NCBI RefSeq assembly: GCF_025642135.1
Contig: NZ_CP106793.1
Location: 2,401,001-2,465,000 of the forward strand
Source of the DNA: Streptomyces cynarae
Lineage (GTDB): Bacteria > Actinomycetota > Actinomycetes > Streptomycetales > Streptomycetaceae
Direction: 5' to 3'
Length of the DNA stretch: 64,000 nt
In this document: in pieces, positions 37,863 through 46,529 of the stretch
How positions within the stretch are numbered: position 1 is the first letter of the stretch
Layout: each line of letters opens with the position of its first letter
Position numbers and translations under genes: made by a program
The notes under the pieces: model-generated
The model's input: only the letters and a program-made list of their open reading frames with translations
Database searches by the model: none
Told to the model about the DNA's origin: nothing

Positions 37863-39184
37863 TTGCTCTCAGGCACCTTCCAACCGAACCTTGCCTTGAT
37901 CGCCGCGCCGTGCGCGGGCAGGTCCTCGGCGTCCGCCAGCGTCACCACGTGGTGCGCCACCTCGGCCAGCGCGTCCCGCGTGTAGTCGACGATGTGGATG
38001 CCGCGCAGGAAGGACTGGACGGACAGGCCGGAGGAGTGGCAGGCGCAGCCTCCGGTCGGCAGCACATGGTTGGAGCCGGCCGCGTAGTCGCCGAGGGAGA
38101 CCGGCGCCCAGGGGCCGACGAAGATCGCGCCCGCGTTCCTGACGCGGTCCGCGACCGCGGCGGCGTCGGCGGTCTGGATCTCCAGGTGCTCGGCGCCGTA
38201 CGCGTCGACGACGCGCAGGCCCTCGTCGATGCCGTCGACCAGCACGACGGCGGACTGCTTGCCGGCCAGCGCCGGGCGGATCCGGTCCTCGATGTGCCTG
38301 GTGGCGGCGACCTGCGGCTCGAGCTCCTTCTCCACGGCGTCCGCGAGCTCGACGGAGTCGGTGACGAGGACGGCGGCCGCCAGCGGGTCGTGCTCGGCCT
38401 GGCTGATCAGGTCGGAGGCCACGTGCACCGGGTCGGCGGTGGAGTCGGCGAGGATCGCGATCTCGGTGGGGCCGGCCTCGGTGTCGATGCCGATCCTGCC
38501 GGTGAAGTAGCGCTTGGCGGCGGCGACCCAGATGTTGCCGGGGCCGGTGACCATGTTCGCGGGCGGGCAGGACTCGGTGCCGTACGCGAACATCGCGACG
38601 GCGGTGGCGCCGCCGGCCGCGTACACCTCGTCGACGCCGAGCAGGGCGCAGGCGGCGAGGATCGTCGGGTGCGGCAGGCCGTCGAACTCGGCCTGGGCCG
38701 GAGAGGCCAGGGCGATCGATCCGACACCGGCCTCCTGGGCCGGGACCACGTTCATGATCACGGACGACGGGTAGACGGACCGGCCGCCGGGCGCGTACAG
38801 ACCCACGCGGTCCACCGGCACCCACTTCTCGGTCACCGTGCCGCCGGGCACCACCTGCGTGGTGTGCGTGCTGCGGCGCTGCTCGCGGTGGACGAGACGG
38901 GCGCGGCGGATGGACTCCTCCAGGGCCGCACGCACGGCCGGGTCGATCTGCTCCAGCGCGTCCTTCAGGGCCTGGTCCGGGACCCGGACCGACGTCAGGC
39001 GCACTCCGTCGAACTTCTCGGCGAAGTCGATCAGCGCCGCGTCGCCACGATGATGCACGGCTTCGCAGATCGGACGCACCTTCTCCAGTGCGGCCGAAAC
39101 GTCGAAGTCGGCTCGGGGCAGCAGGTCGCGCAGGGCGGGGCCCTCCGGGAGGGCGTCGCCGCGCAGATCGATTCGGGAGATCAC
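37859..39184 (-). CDS. hisD: Histidinol dehydrogenase
   Basis: A 441-aa Zn/NAD enzyme for the last two histidine steps. It starts GTG 39184 ([20 protein letters not shown]); the frame stays open far upstream but that part is antisense to another gene. Motifs: [85 protein letters not shown] and [20 protein letters not shown] (Zn/His region). It is the first gene of the his operon reading left to hisF; the promoter should lie in 39185-39493. Confidence 0.98.
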   Translation of the reverse strand: MISRIDLRGDALPEGPALRDLLPRADFDVSAALEKVRPICEAVHHRGDAALIDFAEKFDGVRLTSVRVPDQALKDALEQIDPAVRAALEESIRRARLVHREQRRSTHTTQVVPGGTVTEKWVPVDRVGLYAPGGRSVYPSSVIMNVVPAQEAGVGSIALASPAQAEFDGLPHPTILAACALLGVDEVYAAGGATAVAMFAYGTESCPPANMVTGPGNIWVAAAKRYFTGRIGIDTEAGPTEIAILADSTADPVHVASDLISQAEHDPLAAAVLVTDSVELADAVEKELEPQVAATRHIEDRIRPALAGKQSAVVLVDGIDEGLRVVDAYGAEHLEIQTADAAAVADRVRNAGAIFVGPWAPVSLGDYAAGSNHVLPTGGCACHSSGLSVQSFLRGIHIVDYTRDALAEVAHHVVTLADAEDLPAHGAAIKARFGWKVPESK

Positions 39185-39493
39185 AGCCCCAATTCTCGCA
39201 GACGGCACCGACGGGCCGGACGGCCGTATCAATGGCTGATACAGAACGTGGACGGGCGGACGGCTCGGTGGCGGGCCGGTCGGGCGCGGGCGGCCGGGGG
39301 CGGATCGGTGGGAGACACGGCGTGTCGCAGCCGGGGCGGAGCGCTCGGTGAGGGGTGCCGGGCGCGGTGGCCGGATTCGATGGGTGGGGGCAGTGGGCGG
39401 AAGATCCCCTTCACCTTCGGCGTTCGGGCCGTCACACAGCGGGCATGAACGGTCGTACGAAACCCGCGAGTAGCTGGGGAGGAAGGAAGCGCC
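39185..39493. other. Divergent promoter region, hisD / beta-helix protein
   Basis: 309 bp between divergent genes. A relatively AT-richer patch, ATCAATGGCTGATACAGAACG, at about 39230-39250 may hold promoter elements for hisD. A GGGGAGGAAGG ribosome site precedes the right-hand gene. I see no hairpin, repeat or small gene. Confidence 0.5.
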
Positions 39494-41074
39494 GTGACCG
39501 AGGGTGCCGGCATCCGTGTCGACTACGTGCCGGACGGACTGACCGCCACGGAGGCCGGAATGTGGCAGGCCTTCCGCAACGGCAGCGATTACGACCTGCG
39601 CGACGGGGACCCCGCCGTGGACGATCCGCACGGCGAGGGGACCTGGGGGCCCGAGCGCAGCGTGCGGGCCCGGATCGTGGCCTGGCTGCTCCTCGACGGC
39701 CCTCCCGCGCTCGCGGGACGGGTCTCGTCCCTGAAGCTGACCGGCATCCTGATCACGGACACCCTGGATCTCGCGGGCGGCACGGTCGTGCCGTACGTCG
39801 AGCTGAACGGCTGCCGGTTCGAGAAGGAGGTCCTGCTGCCGGAGGCCCGTTTCACGACCGTACGGTTCGTGGACTGCTCGGTGCCGCGTCTCGAGGCGGC
39901 GCGTGTGCACACGGAGGGCGACCTGCATCTGGCGCGCTGCCGGTTCCAGGGCGGGGTACGGCTCACGGACGCGCACATCGGCACCGACCTGATGCTCAAC
40001 CAGGCCGTCGTCCACCGCGACCGGCGCGGCCGCTCGATCTCCGCGGACGGGCTGACCGTCGGCCAGGATCTGCAGGCCGACATGCTGGAGTCGCACGGGG
40101 AGCTGAGCATGCGCGGCGCCAAGGTCGGCGTGTCGCTGAGCCTGCGCGGCGCCCGCCTGACCAACCCGTACACCCGGCTGGCCCTGAACGCCCCGCAGCT
40201 GACGGTCGAGCGCACCCTGTACCTGACTCCGGCGGGCGTCGGCAATCCGCTGCAGAGCAGTGGCATCACGCCCGCGCGCGGCACCCGGGTGCAGCGCTTC
40301 GAGTGCCGGGGCGGGATCCGGCTGGACGACGGGCGGTTCGGGGACGCAGTCGACCTGGACCGGGCCCACTTCGTCCTCGACGACGACCAGGAGCTGTCGC
40401 TGCGCCGCGTCCAGACGCCCGAGCTGCGCTTCCTGGGCGACCGGCCCGGGCGGGGCAAGGTGATCCTTTCGGGCGCCCGGATCGTGAACCTGGTGGACCG
40501 GTGGACCAGCTGGCCCGGCCTCGGTGATCTCCACATGGGCGGTTTCGCCTACGAGAACCTCGTGCCGCAGGACGCCTTCCCGCTCGCCCGGCGTCTGGAG
40601 TGGGTGGCGGCGGCGACCGCCGAGTACAACCCGGAGCCGTACGAACGGCTCGCGGCCGTGCTGCGAAACTCCGGCGAGGACGAGGACGCGCGTGAGGTTC
40701 TGCTCGCCAAGCAGCGGCGCCGCCGCGAGACACTCCCGCTCGCGGCCAAGCTGTGGGGATACGTACAGGACTGGACGGTCGCCTACGGGTACCGGCCCGG
40801 CCGCGCCGCGGTGTGGATGGCGGTGCTGTGGGCGGCGGCGTCGATCGCGTTCTCACACGCGAGCCATCCGCCGGTCAACAAGGACGGGCATCCGGCGTGG
40901 AACCCCTCCCTGTTCGCCCTGGACCTGCTGCTGCCGGTCATCGATCTCGGCCAGGCGGGCCAGTGGCGGCTGAACGGGGCCTGGCAGTGGCTGTCGACGG
41001 CGGTGATCCTGCTCGGCTGGATACTGGCCACGACGGTCGCCGCGGGGGCGACGAGGCTCTTGCGGCGCAGTTGA
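39494..41074 (+). CDS. Membrane-anchored beta-helix-like protein (annotated elsewhere as membrane oxidoreductase)
   Basis: A 526-aa protein starting GTG 39494 after GGGAGGAAGG. Residues about 75-350 show short regular repeats of polar and hydrophobic residues ([55 protein letters not shown]) like a pentapeptide or right-handed beta helix. The C-terminal 150 residues hold membrane segments ([39 protein letters not shown]). Homologues are often named membrane-associated oxidoreductases, but I see no nucleotide or cofactor motif to support that. The helix-to-membrane layout suggests a scaffold or channel-associated sensor. Function unknown. Confidence 0.72.
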   Translation: MTEGAGIRVDYVPDGLTATEAGMWQAFRNGSDYDLRDGDPAVDDPHGEGTWGPERSVRARIVAWLLLDGPPALAGRVSSLKLTGILITDTLDLAGGTVVPYVELNGCRFEKEVLLPEARFTTVRFVDCSVPRLEAARVHTEGDLHLARCRFQGGVRLTDAHIGTDLMLNQAVVHRDRRGRSISADGLTVGQDLQADMLESHGELSMRGAKVGVSLSLRGARLTNPYTRLALNAPQLTVERTLYLTPAGVGNPLQSSGITPARGTRVQRFECRGGIRLDDGRFGDAVDLDRAHFVLDDDQELSLRRVQTPELRFLGDRPGRGKVILSGARIVNLVDRWTSWPGLGDLHMGGFAYENLVPQDAFPLARRLEWVAAATAEYNPEPYERLAAVLRNSGEDEDAREVLLAKQRRRRETLPLAAKLWGYVQDWTVAYGYRPGRAAVWMAVLWAAASIAFSHASHPPVNKDGHPAWNPSLFALDLLLPVIDLGQAGQWRLNGAWQWLSTAVILLGWILATTVAAGATRLLRRS

Positions 41075-41163
41075 CCCCGTGTGACGCAAGGGGCCTGCGC
41101 ATAGAGGCGCATCAGCAACCAAACGGTTACTTTTTACCCATTCTTGAATATCGCCCGTACAAC

Positions 41164-41184
41164 CAAACGCGGGTTACGCGTTTG
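41164..41184. promoter_or_regulatory. Perfect 8-bp inverted repeat in an AT-rich promoter region
   Basis: CAAACGCG (41164-41171) and CGCGTTTG (41177-41184) flank GGTTA. A second ACCAAACG occurs near 41118. The region 41105-41165 is unusually AT-rich. It lies 32-52 nt upstream of the next start, so an operator is plausible. Confidence 0.45.
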
Positions 41185-41215
41185 TGCTGGCGCGTCCCCG
41201 ACCTGCGGCTTTTCA

Positions 41216-42334
41216 ATGGTCGACACCATGGCAATGCTCCGCCCCTTCATCCGTGCGCCACGGATGGCTCGCATCTCCTCGCGCCTCGCCGACGGGTTGC
41301 CCGCCGACGCCGAGGTCCTTCTCGACGCGCCCGACGACCGCCTGGCGCCCGCCCTGGTGGCGGCGGGCCGCGGCGAGTACGGTCCGGCGGCCGAACTGCT
41401 CGCGGCCACGCGTCGGGCCGCCGAGTGGGAGGACCGCGACCGGTACGTGACACGGCTCGGCGCCTTCGCCCGCTCGCGTGACGAATGGCTCACGGACTGG
41501 CACGAGGCCGCCCCGCACGATCCGGACGCCACTTTGGTCAGCGCCCAACTCGCGGTGGCCCGCTGCTGGGAGTCGCCGGCCCGCGTCGAACTCCTGCGCA
41601 GGATCGGCCCCTTGGTGACCGCGGCGACCGAGGGCGATCCCCGGGACCCGGTGCCGTGGCGGGTGGCGCTCGACCATGCCCGCGGCGCGCACGCCCGCCA
41701 CACCGAGTACGAGCGGCTGTGGGCCGAGGCCGTACGCCGCTCCCCGCACCACTACGGCTGCCATGTCGCCGCCCTGCAGTACCTGTCCGCCGCGTGCAGC
41801 GCCCAGTGGGGAAGGACTCCGCACAGGCCCGGGGACTCGCACTGGGAGTGCTTCGACTTCGCCGAGACCGCCGCGCAGGACGCCCCGCCGGGCTCCCTGG
41901 TACAGGCGCTGCCCGTGCGCGCCGCGTTCAAGTACCTGACGGAGGGCGACGGAGTGGTCGTGACCCGGGGACGACTGGACGCGGCGGCCGACCGGGCGAT
42001 CGCGCTGTCGTCGCGGTTCGCGGCCGCCGATCCGTGGCCCGCGGAGATCCGCAATCTCCTCGTCTTCGTCCTGGTCCGGCTGGAGCGCTGGCAGGACGCG
42101 CTCACGCAGCTGAGCATGACCGGCCCGTACGCCACGTCGTTCCCCTGGGACCGGATCTGCGACGATCCGCTGGGCCGGTTTCTGGAGGTGCGGGAGGCGG
42201 TGCGACGGGCGGTGGCGTCGCCGGTTCCGCCACACATGCCCGAGCGGCTTCTGCCGCTCATCCCTCCCCCCGGCAGGCAACTGATCGGGCACCTGAACGA
42301 CCACACCGGCCACAGGCCCCGCTGCGACCATTAG
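41216..42334 (+). CDS. Helical-repeat (TPR-like) protein of unknown function
   Basis: A 372-aa soluble protein from ATG 41216 (MVDTMAMLRPF); ATG 41228 is an alternative, and neither has a good ribosome site, so the start is uncertain. The sequence is a series of amphipathic helices with TPR-like spacing: LAPALVAAGRGEYGPAAELL, TLVSAQLAVARCWE, LDHARGAHARHTEYERLWAE, and LLVFVLVRLERWQDALTQL. No catalytic motif is visible. It may be a protein-interaction adaptor. It is followed 11 nt later by the LON-domain gene and could be cotranscribed with it. Confidence 0.7.
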   Translation: MVDTMAMLRPFIRAPRMARISSRLADGLPADAEVLLDAPDDRLAPALVAAGRGEYGPAAELLAATRRAAEWEDRDRYVTRLGAFARSRDEWLTDWHEAAPHDPDATLVSAQLAVARCWESPARVELLRRIGPLVTAATEGDPRDPVPWRVALDHARGAHARHTEYERLWAEAVRRSPHHYGCHVAALQYLSAACSAQWGRTPHRPGDSHWECFDFAETAAQDAPPGSLVQALPVRAAFKYLTEGDGVVVTRGRLDAAADRAIALSSRFAAADPWPAEIRNLLVFVLVRLERWQDALTQLSMTGPYATSFPWDRICDDPLGRFLEVREAVRRAVASPVPPHMPERLLPLIPPPGRQLIGHLNDHTGHRPRCDH

Positions 42335-42345
42335 GCTTTCGGGTC

Positions 42346-43086
42346 GTGACCACCGTCCGGCTCCCGCTCTTCCCGCTGAACTCGGTGCTGTTCCCGGGGC
42401 TCGTGCTCCCGCTGAACATCTTCGAGGAGCGCTATCGCGCCCTGATGCGCGACCTGTTGAAGATCCCCGAGGACGAACCGCGCCGGTTCGCCGTCGTCGC
42501 CATCCGCGACGGCCACGAGGTGGCGCCGAGCGCGCCGGGCATGCCGGATCCCACGGCGCTGCCCGAGCGCGGGCCCGCGGCCGGCTTCGGGTCCGAACCG
42601 TCCAAGGCGTTCCACGCGGTGGGCTGTATCGCGGACGCGGCGACGATCCGGGAGCGGGCCGACGGCTCGTTCGAGGTCCTGGCGACGGGCACGACCCGCG
42701 TCCGTGTGCTCTCGGTCGACACCTCCGGCCCGTATCTGACGGCCGAGCTGGAGGAGCTGCCGGAGGAACAGGGCGACGAGGCGGGCGCGCTGGCCGAGGG
42801 GGTGCTGCGGGCGTTCCGGCAGTACCAGAAGCGGCTGGCGGGCGCGCGGGAGAGGTCCCTGTCGGCGGGTACCGACCTCCCGGACGAACCGGCAGTGGTG
42901 TCGTACCTGGTGGCGGCCGCGGTGATGCTGGACACGCCGACGAAGCAGCGGCTGCTCCAGGCGCCCGACACCGCCTCCCGCCTGCGCGACGAGCTGAAAC
43001 TGCTTCGCTCGGAGACGGCGATCATCCGTAACCTGCCGTCGTTGCCGGCGACGGAGCTGACGCGGACGCCGACGAGTCTGAACTGA
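42346..43086 (+). CDS. LON substrate-binding domain protein
   Basis: A 246-aa protein from GTG 42346 (TTVRLPLFPLNSVLFPGLVL). It consists only of the LON N-terminal substrate-binding domain: LPLNIFEERYRALMRDLL, FAVVAIRDG, GCIADAATIRERADGSFEVL and GTTRVRVLSVD, followed by helices. ATPase and protease domains are absent, so it is not the Lon protease; such stand-alone domains are common in actinobacteria and may bind client proteins. The adjacent helical-repeat gene lies 11 nt upstream, and ybaK 45 nt downstream. Confidence 0.88.
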   Translation: MTTVRLPLFPLNSVLFPGLVLPLNIFEERYRALMRDLLKIPEDEPRRFAVVAIRDGHEVAPSAPGMPDPTALPERGPAAGFGSEPSKAFHAVGCIADAATIRERADGSFEVLATGTTRVRVLSVDTSGPYLTAELEELPEEQGDEAGALAEGVLRAFRQYQKRLAGARERSLSAGTDLPDEPAVVSYLVAAAVMLDTPTKQRLLQAPDTASRLRDELKLLRSETAIIRNLPSLPATELTRTPTSLN

Positions 43087-43131
43087 CGCACAAACGCTTT
43101 TGGTAACGGGACGCGAAACGGGAACGGCCGG

Positions 43132-43638
43132 ATGGCGAAGAAGTCGAAGAAGCAGCAGCAGCAGCCCGGAGGGACACCGGCGACGGTGGCCCTGACGGCG
43201 GCCGGAGTGGAGTTCACGGTCCACGCCTACGACCACGACCCGTCCCACCCGTCCTACGGCGAGGAGGCGGCCGAGGCGATGGGGGTCTCCCCCGACCGGG
43301 TGTTCAAGACGCTGGTGGCCGACGTGGACGGGACGCTCGTGGTCGGGGTGGTCCCGGTGGCGGGTTCGCTGGACCTGAAGGCGCTGGCCACGGCGGTGGG
43401 CGGCAAGCGGGCGGCGATGGCGGACCCGGTGCTCGCGGAGCGTACGACGGGCTACGTGCGCGGCGGCATCTCGCCTCTCGGCCAGCGCAGGAAGCTCCGC
43501 ACGGTGCTGGACGAGTCGGCCTCCTCGCACACCACGATCTGCGTGTCCGCCGGCCGCCGGGGCCTGGAGGTGGAGCTGTCCCCCGAGGACCTGGCCAAGC
43601 TCACGGAGGCGACGCTGGCACCGATCGCCCGTGCCTGA
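43132..43638 (+). CDS. ybaK: Cys-tRNA(Pro)/Cys-tRNA(Cys) deacylase YbaK
   Basis: A 168-aa trans-editing protein that hydrolyses mischarged Cys-tRNA(Pro). It starts MAKKSKKQQQQPGGTPATVA, with a short Lys/Gln-rich extension before the domain. Motifs: GVEFTVHAYDHDP, VSPDRVFKTLVADVDG (conserved lysine), VVGVVPVAGSLDLKALA, YVRGGISPLGQRRKL and a GLEVELSPEDL end. It is monocistronic or cotranscribed with the LON-domain gene. Confidence 0.93.
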   Translation: MAKKSKKQQQQPGGTPATVALTAAGVEFTVHAYDHDPSHPSYGEEAAEAMGVSPDRVFKTLVADVDGTLVVGVVPVAGSLDLKALATAVGGKRAAMADPVLAERTTGYVRGGISPLGQRRKLRTVLDESASSHTTICVSAGRRGLEVELSPEDLAKLTEATLAPIARA

Positions 43639-43677
43639 CCACTCGACGGACGGCCCGTCCTCGGCTAGTACGGAAAC

Positions 43678-43752
43678 ATGTCGAAGAGGACGCGCAAGCG
43701 CAAATGGCGCATGAAGAAGGGCCACGCCAACCACGGCCACCGGCCGGCGTGA
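43678..43752 (+). CDS. 24-aa Lys/Arg-rich ORF resembling ribosomal protein bL37
   Basis: ATG 43678 to TGA 43750-43752 encodes 24 residues: MSKRTRKRKWRMKKGHANHG followed by HRPA. Length, an (M)xKRxRK N-terminus and the ANHGxRP ending match, as I recall, the 24-residue mycobacterial large-subunit protein bL37, which ends in ANHGKRPNA. TAGTAC lies 7-12 nt before the ATG, and no strong ribosome site is present, so leaderless expression is possible. It lies between ybaK and a convergent membrane-protein gene. Automated calling would miss it. The family assignment is strong but from memory. Confidence 0.72.
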   Translation: MSKRTRKRKWRMKKGHANHGHRPA

Positions 43753-43824
43753 CCACCACCCGTCACAACAGCGCCGGACGAGCCTCTTGAGCCCGTCCGG
43801 CGCAGGAGCGCTTTGAGCGCCGGG

Positions 43825-44505
43825 CTACGCCTGCGGCGCAGCCGCCCCGTACGGATCGGGATCCCGTGGAGCGAACAGAGCCGTCAGCCCCAGGTGCACC
43901 ACCAGCGCAGCCACCGACCACGCCAGCAGCGCGCCCTTGGCCCCCAGCTTCAGTGGCGCGGAGAACGTCACTCCCTTGCCCACGGCCCTGGCGTGCGCGA
44001 TGACGTTGTGCTGGGGCCCCAGCCAGACCCCCAACCGCCAGGCGAGCAGCGATCCGAGCAGTCCGCCCACACAGAGCGCCACCACCAGCGGCACCCCGCC
44101 CCGCTTGCGCACCAGGAAGACGACCAGCGCGCTGAGCACACCGAAGCCGGCCGCGAGCAGCGTGAACGTCCCGTCCACCCCGATCGCCTGCTCGCCCTCG
44201 GTGTCCTTCAGATAGACGACCCAGTTGTTGTCGACCCGGTCCCCCACCAGCGGCACATGCGGCGCCAACCACCACCACAGCACCCCGAGCAGCGCCCCGG
44301 CGAGCGCGACGCCCACCGTGATCAGGGCCGCCTCGCGCACCTCGGTCTTCATACCGGGTCCGTCCGTCCCGTAGACGGCCGTGGCACCGTGCGGTGCCGG
44401 CCCGATCCCCACAGGCTCGGACACGGCGTGCCACGCCTCGTGCGAAGAGTGCGGGGACTGTTCGTGCGGCGGCGGAGGCGGAGTCAACGGAGCGGTCACC
44501 TTCAC
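43825..44505 (-). CDS. Membrane protein (DUF2567-like)
   Basis: About 226 aa from GTG 44505 (or GTG 44499). A Pro-rich cytoplasmic N-terminus (TAPLTPPPPPHEQSPHSSHE) is followed by four membrane helices: ALITVGVALAGALLGVLWWW, FTLLAAGFGVLSALVVFLVR, GVPLVVALCVGGLLGSLLAW and ALLAWSVAALVVHLGLTALF. The extracytoplasmic loop between helices 1 and 2 (LVGDRVDNNWVVYLKDTEGE) is the conserved segment. DUF2567 is my best match; no function is known. It lies downstream of the ABC permease gene in the same direction, 28 nt away. Confidence 0.7.
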   Translation of the reverse strand: MKVTAPLTPPPPPHEQSPHSSHEAWHAVSEPVGIGPAPHGATAVYGTDGPGMKTEVREAALITVGVALAGALLGVLWWWLAPHVPLVGDRVDNNWVVYLKDTEGEQAIGVDGTFTLLAAGFGVLSALVVFLVRKRGGVPLVVALCVGGLLGSLLAWRLGVWLGPQHNVIAHARAVGKGVTFSAPLKLGAKGALLAWSVAALVVHLGLTALFAPRDPDPYGAAAPQA

Positions 44506-44533
44506 ATCCTGCCAGGCGTGTCTGTCAGCCGCG

Positions 44534-45355
44534 TCACCGGACGGCCGCCCGGCGGTACGCCCAGGTCGCCAGGGCCAGCGAGGCCACCCCGACGGCGGCG
44601 CACACGCCCAGGTCGCCGAGGACGAACGCCCAGTCCGGATGCCCGCCGAAGGTCCGCGCAAACGCCTCCACCCCGTACGTGGACGGCAGCAGGTCACGCG
44701 CGACCTGAATGGCCTCCGGCATCCGGTGCGCCGGCAGCACGCCCAGCAACAGCGCCGCCGACATGCCCAACTGCCCGAGCAGCGTGGCCAGTTCGGGCCG
44801 CGGCGCAAGCAGTCCCAGTGCGGCGCCGAGCCCGGACAGCGCGGCGCCGGCCAGCGGGATCACCGCCGCGAGAACCCACAGGTGGGCGAGCGGCAGCCCG
44901 AACAGCACGCACCCGAAGACTGCGGTCACCAGGGTCCCGGGCACGGTGAAGGAGGCATACGCCGCCGCGGCGCCGAGAACCACCGCCGCGGCCGGCACCG
45001 GCAGCGTGGCGTAGTGGTCGAGCCCGCCGCTGCCGCGCAGCTGGCCGAAGTACTGGGCGAGCAGGTTCAGACCGACGTACGCGACCACGAGCACGGACGA
45101 TCCGGCGACCACGGACCACGCGTCGCTCCCGCCGCCGCTCACCACCCCGCGCATCATGATCATGATGCCGATCGACTGGAAGGTCGCCACGAACAGCAGC
45201 GGGATCCGCGCGACCCGCGCCCTGGACAGCTGGGCCCGGTACACGGCGGCCATGGACGGCCACAGCCGCGCCCGCGGCCCGAGGGCGGCGCCGTCCACGG
45301 CACCGTCGTCCGTCGCCCGGGCGCCGGGCAGAACCCCGGCGGGTACGACACTCAC
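44534..45355 (-). CDS. ABC-2-type transporter permease
   Basis: About 273 aa from GTG 45355, preceded by GAGGAG; an ATG at 45415 is an alternative but its extra codons have poor GC3. Six membrane segments are seen, including FVATFQSIGIMIMMRGV, SVLVVAYVGLNLLAQYFGQL and LLGQLGMSAALLLGVL. PSTYGVEAFARTFGGHPDW is characteristic of ABC-2 drug and lipid exporters. The ATP-binding subunit is the next gene upstream (82 nt away, same strand), so both form an exporter of unknown substrate. Confidence 0.85.
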   Translation of the reverse strand: MSVVPAGVLPGARATDDGAVDGAALGPRARLWPSMAAVYRAQLSRARVARIPLLFVATFQSIGIMIMMRGVVSGGGSDAWSVVAGSSVLVVAYVGLNLLAQYFGQLRGSGGLDHYATLPVPAAAVVLGAAAAYASFTVPGTLVTAVFGCVLFGLPLAHLWVLAAVIPLAGAALSGLGAALGLLAPRPELATLLGQLGMSAALLLGVLPAHRMPEAIQVARDLLPSTYGVEAFARTFGGHPDWAFVLGDLGVCAAVGVASLALATWAYRRAAVR

Positions 45356-45437
45356 CTCGCGCTGCTCCTCTTCGTTTTCCCCAAGGTCCCCGTAGAGCTC
45401 CTTCCGGAGCCCCATACGGACACGACGGCCCCCGCGC

Positions 45438-46454
45438 TCATGCCTTCACCAGCCCCTGACCGCTGCCGCCGAGCGTCAGATAGACGTCCTCCAGGCTGGG
45501 CGTGGCCAGTGTGAAGTCGTCGAGGGCGGCGAAGGCGGCGCCCCCGGTGACGGTGGCGACGGCCGCGCGCGCCTCCTCGGGGGCCATCCGCAGCGACCAG
45601 CGGCGCCCGGACTCCACGGCGCGGGTGCGCAGCGCGGCGACCTCGGGCACCTCCAGGGGCGCCCGCTCGCGCCACACGAGTTCGACGCGGACCTCCCCGG
45701 CGACGCGCTCCTTGAGCCCGGCGGGGGTGTCGCAGGCGATGATCCTGCCCCGGTCGAGGACCGCGACCCGGTCGAGGACGGTCTCCGCCTCGATGACGTT
45801 GTGGGTGACCAGCAGGACGGTCGTCCCGAGCTCGGCCCGCCGCCGGTCCACGGCGGCCCACACCGCGCGGCGGGCGACCGGGTCCATGCCGGTGGTCGGC
45901 TCGTCGAGCACCAGCAGCGGTCGCTCCCCCATCAGTGCGGCGGCGAAGCAGGCGAGTCGGCGCTGGCCGCCGGAGAGCTTCTTCAGCGGCCTGGAGGCGA
46001 TCGGTGCGAGCCCGAGTTCGTCGAGGACGGCGTCCCGCTCCTCGCGGGCGTGCCGCAGGTCGAGCCCGCGCAGCCGTCCGGTGGTCTCGGCGGCGAGCGA
46101 GACGGTCAGCTCGTCGAGGGCGGTGGACTCCTGGCCGAGGTAGGCGAGGATACGGGCGGCCCGCTCGGGGTGGCGCACGATGTCGTGCCCGAGGATCTCC
46201 ACGCTGCCGCTGTCGGGCCGCATCAGTCCGGTCAACTGGCGTAGGAGGGTGGACTTACCGGCGCCGTTCGGTCCGAGCAGTCCGAAGATCTCGCCGCGCC
46301 GGATGTCCAGCCGTACGTCGTCGGTGGCCCGCACCTCGGGGGCCCCGGGCGTGCCGCGTCGCCCCCGTACCGCCGGATAGGTTTTGGTCAGCCCGCGCAC
46401 GGCGCACACGACGTCGTCACTGTGCCGTGGTGCCGTTGCGCTGCGCTTGCTCAC
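45438..46454 (-). CDS. ABC transporter ATP-binding protein
   Basis: A 338-aa nucleotide-binding subunit starting GTG 46454. Walker A is LGPNGAGKSTLLRQ, the Q-loop is AYLGQESTALDELTV, the signature is LSGGQRRLACFAAALMGERP, Walker B is LLVLDEPTTGMDP and the H-loop is LLVTHNVIEAE. A C-terminal regulatory extension of about 90 residues follows (VRVELVWRERAPLEV), as in DrrA-type exporter ATPases. It pairs with the permease gene downstream. The export substrate is unknown. Confidence 0.92.
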   Translation of the reverse strand: MSKRSATAPRHSDDVVCAVRGLTKTYPAVRGRRGTPGAPEVRATDDVRLDIRRGEIFGLLGPNGAGKSTLLRQLTGLMRPDSGSVEILGHDIVRHPERAARILAYLGQESTALDELTVSLAAETTGRLRGLDLRHAREERDAVLDELGLAPIASRPLKKLSGGQRRLACFAAALMGERPLLVLDEPTTGMDPVARRAVWAAVDRRRAELGTTVLLVTHNVIEAETVLDRVAVLDRGRIIACDTPAGLKERVAGEVRVELVWRERAPLEVPEVAALRTRAVESGRRWSLRMAPEEARAAVATVTGGAAFAALDDFTLATPSLEDVYLTLGGSGQGLVKA

Positions 46455-46529
46455 AAAGGACGAGGGTAAGGGGTATCGCCCGCCGAGCGGTTCCCGGGGC
46501 CCGCCGAGACCGCGGTCCGAAGCGGTGTG

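Noticed and set aside
37859..40534. A single 891-codon minus-strand frame beginning far upstream of hisD
   Set aside because: The extra N-terminal part is antisense to the beta-helix protein. The hisD family N-terminus and normal length start at 39184.
41485..43086. An extended LON-domain protein starting at 41485
   Set aside because: The extra 280 codons are out of frame with the helical-repeat gene and Arg/Pro-biased. The LON-domain N-terminus begins at 42346.
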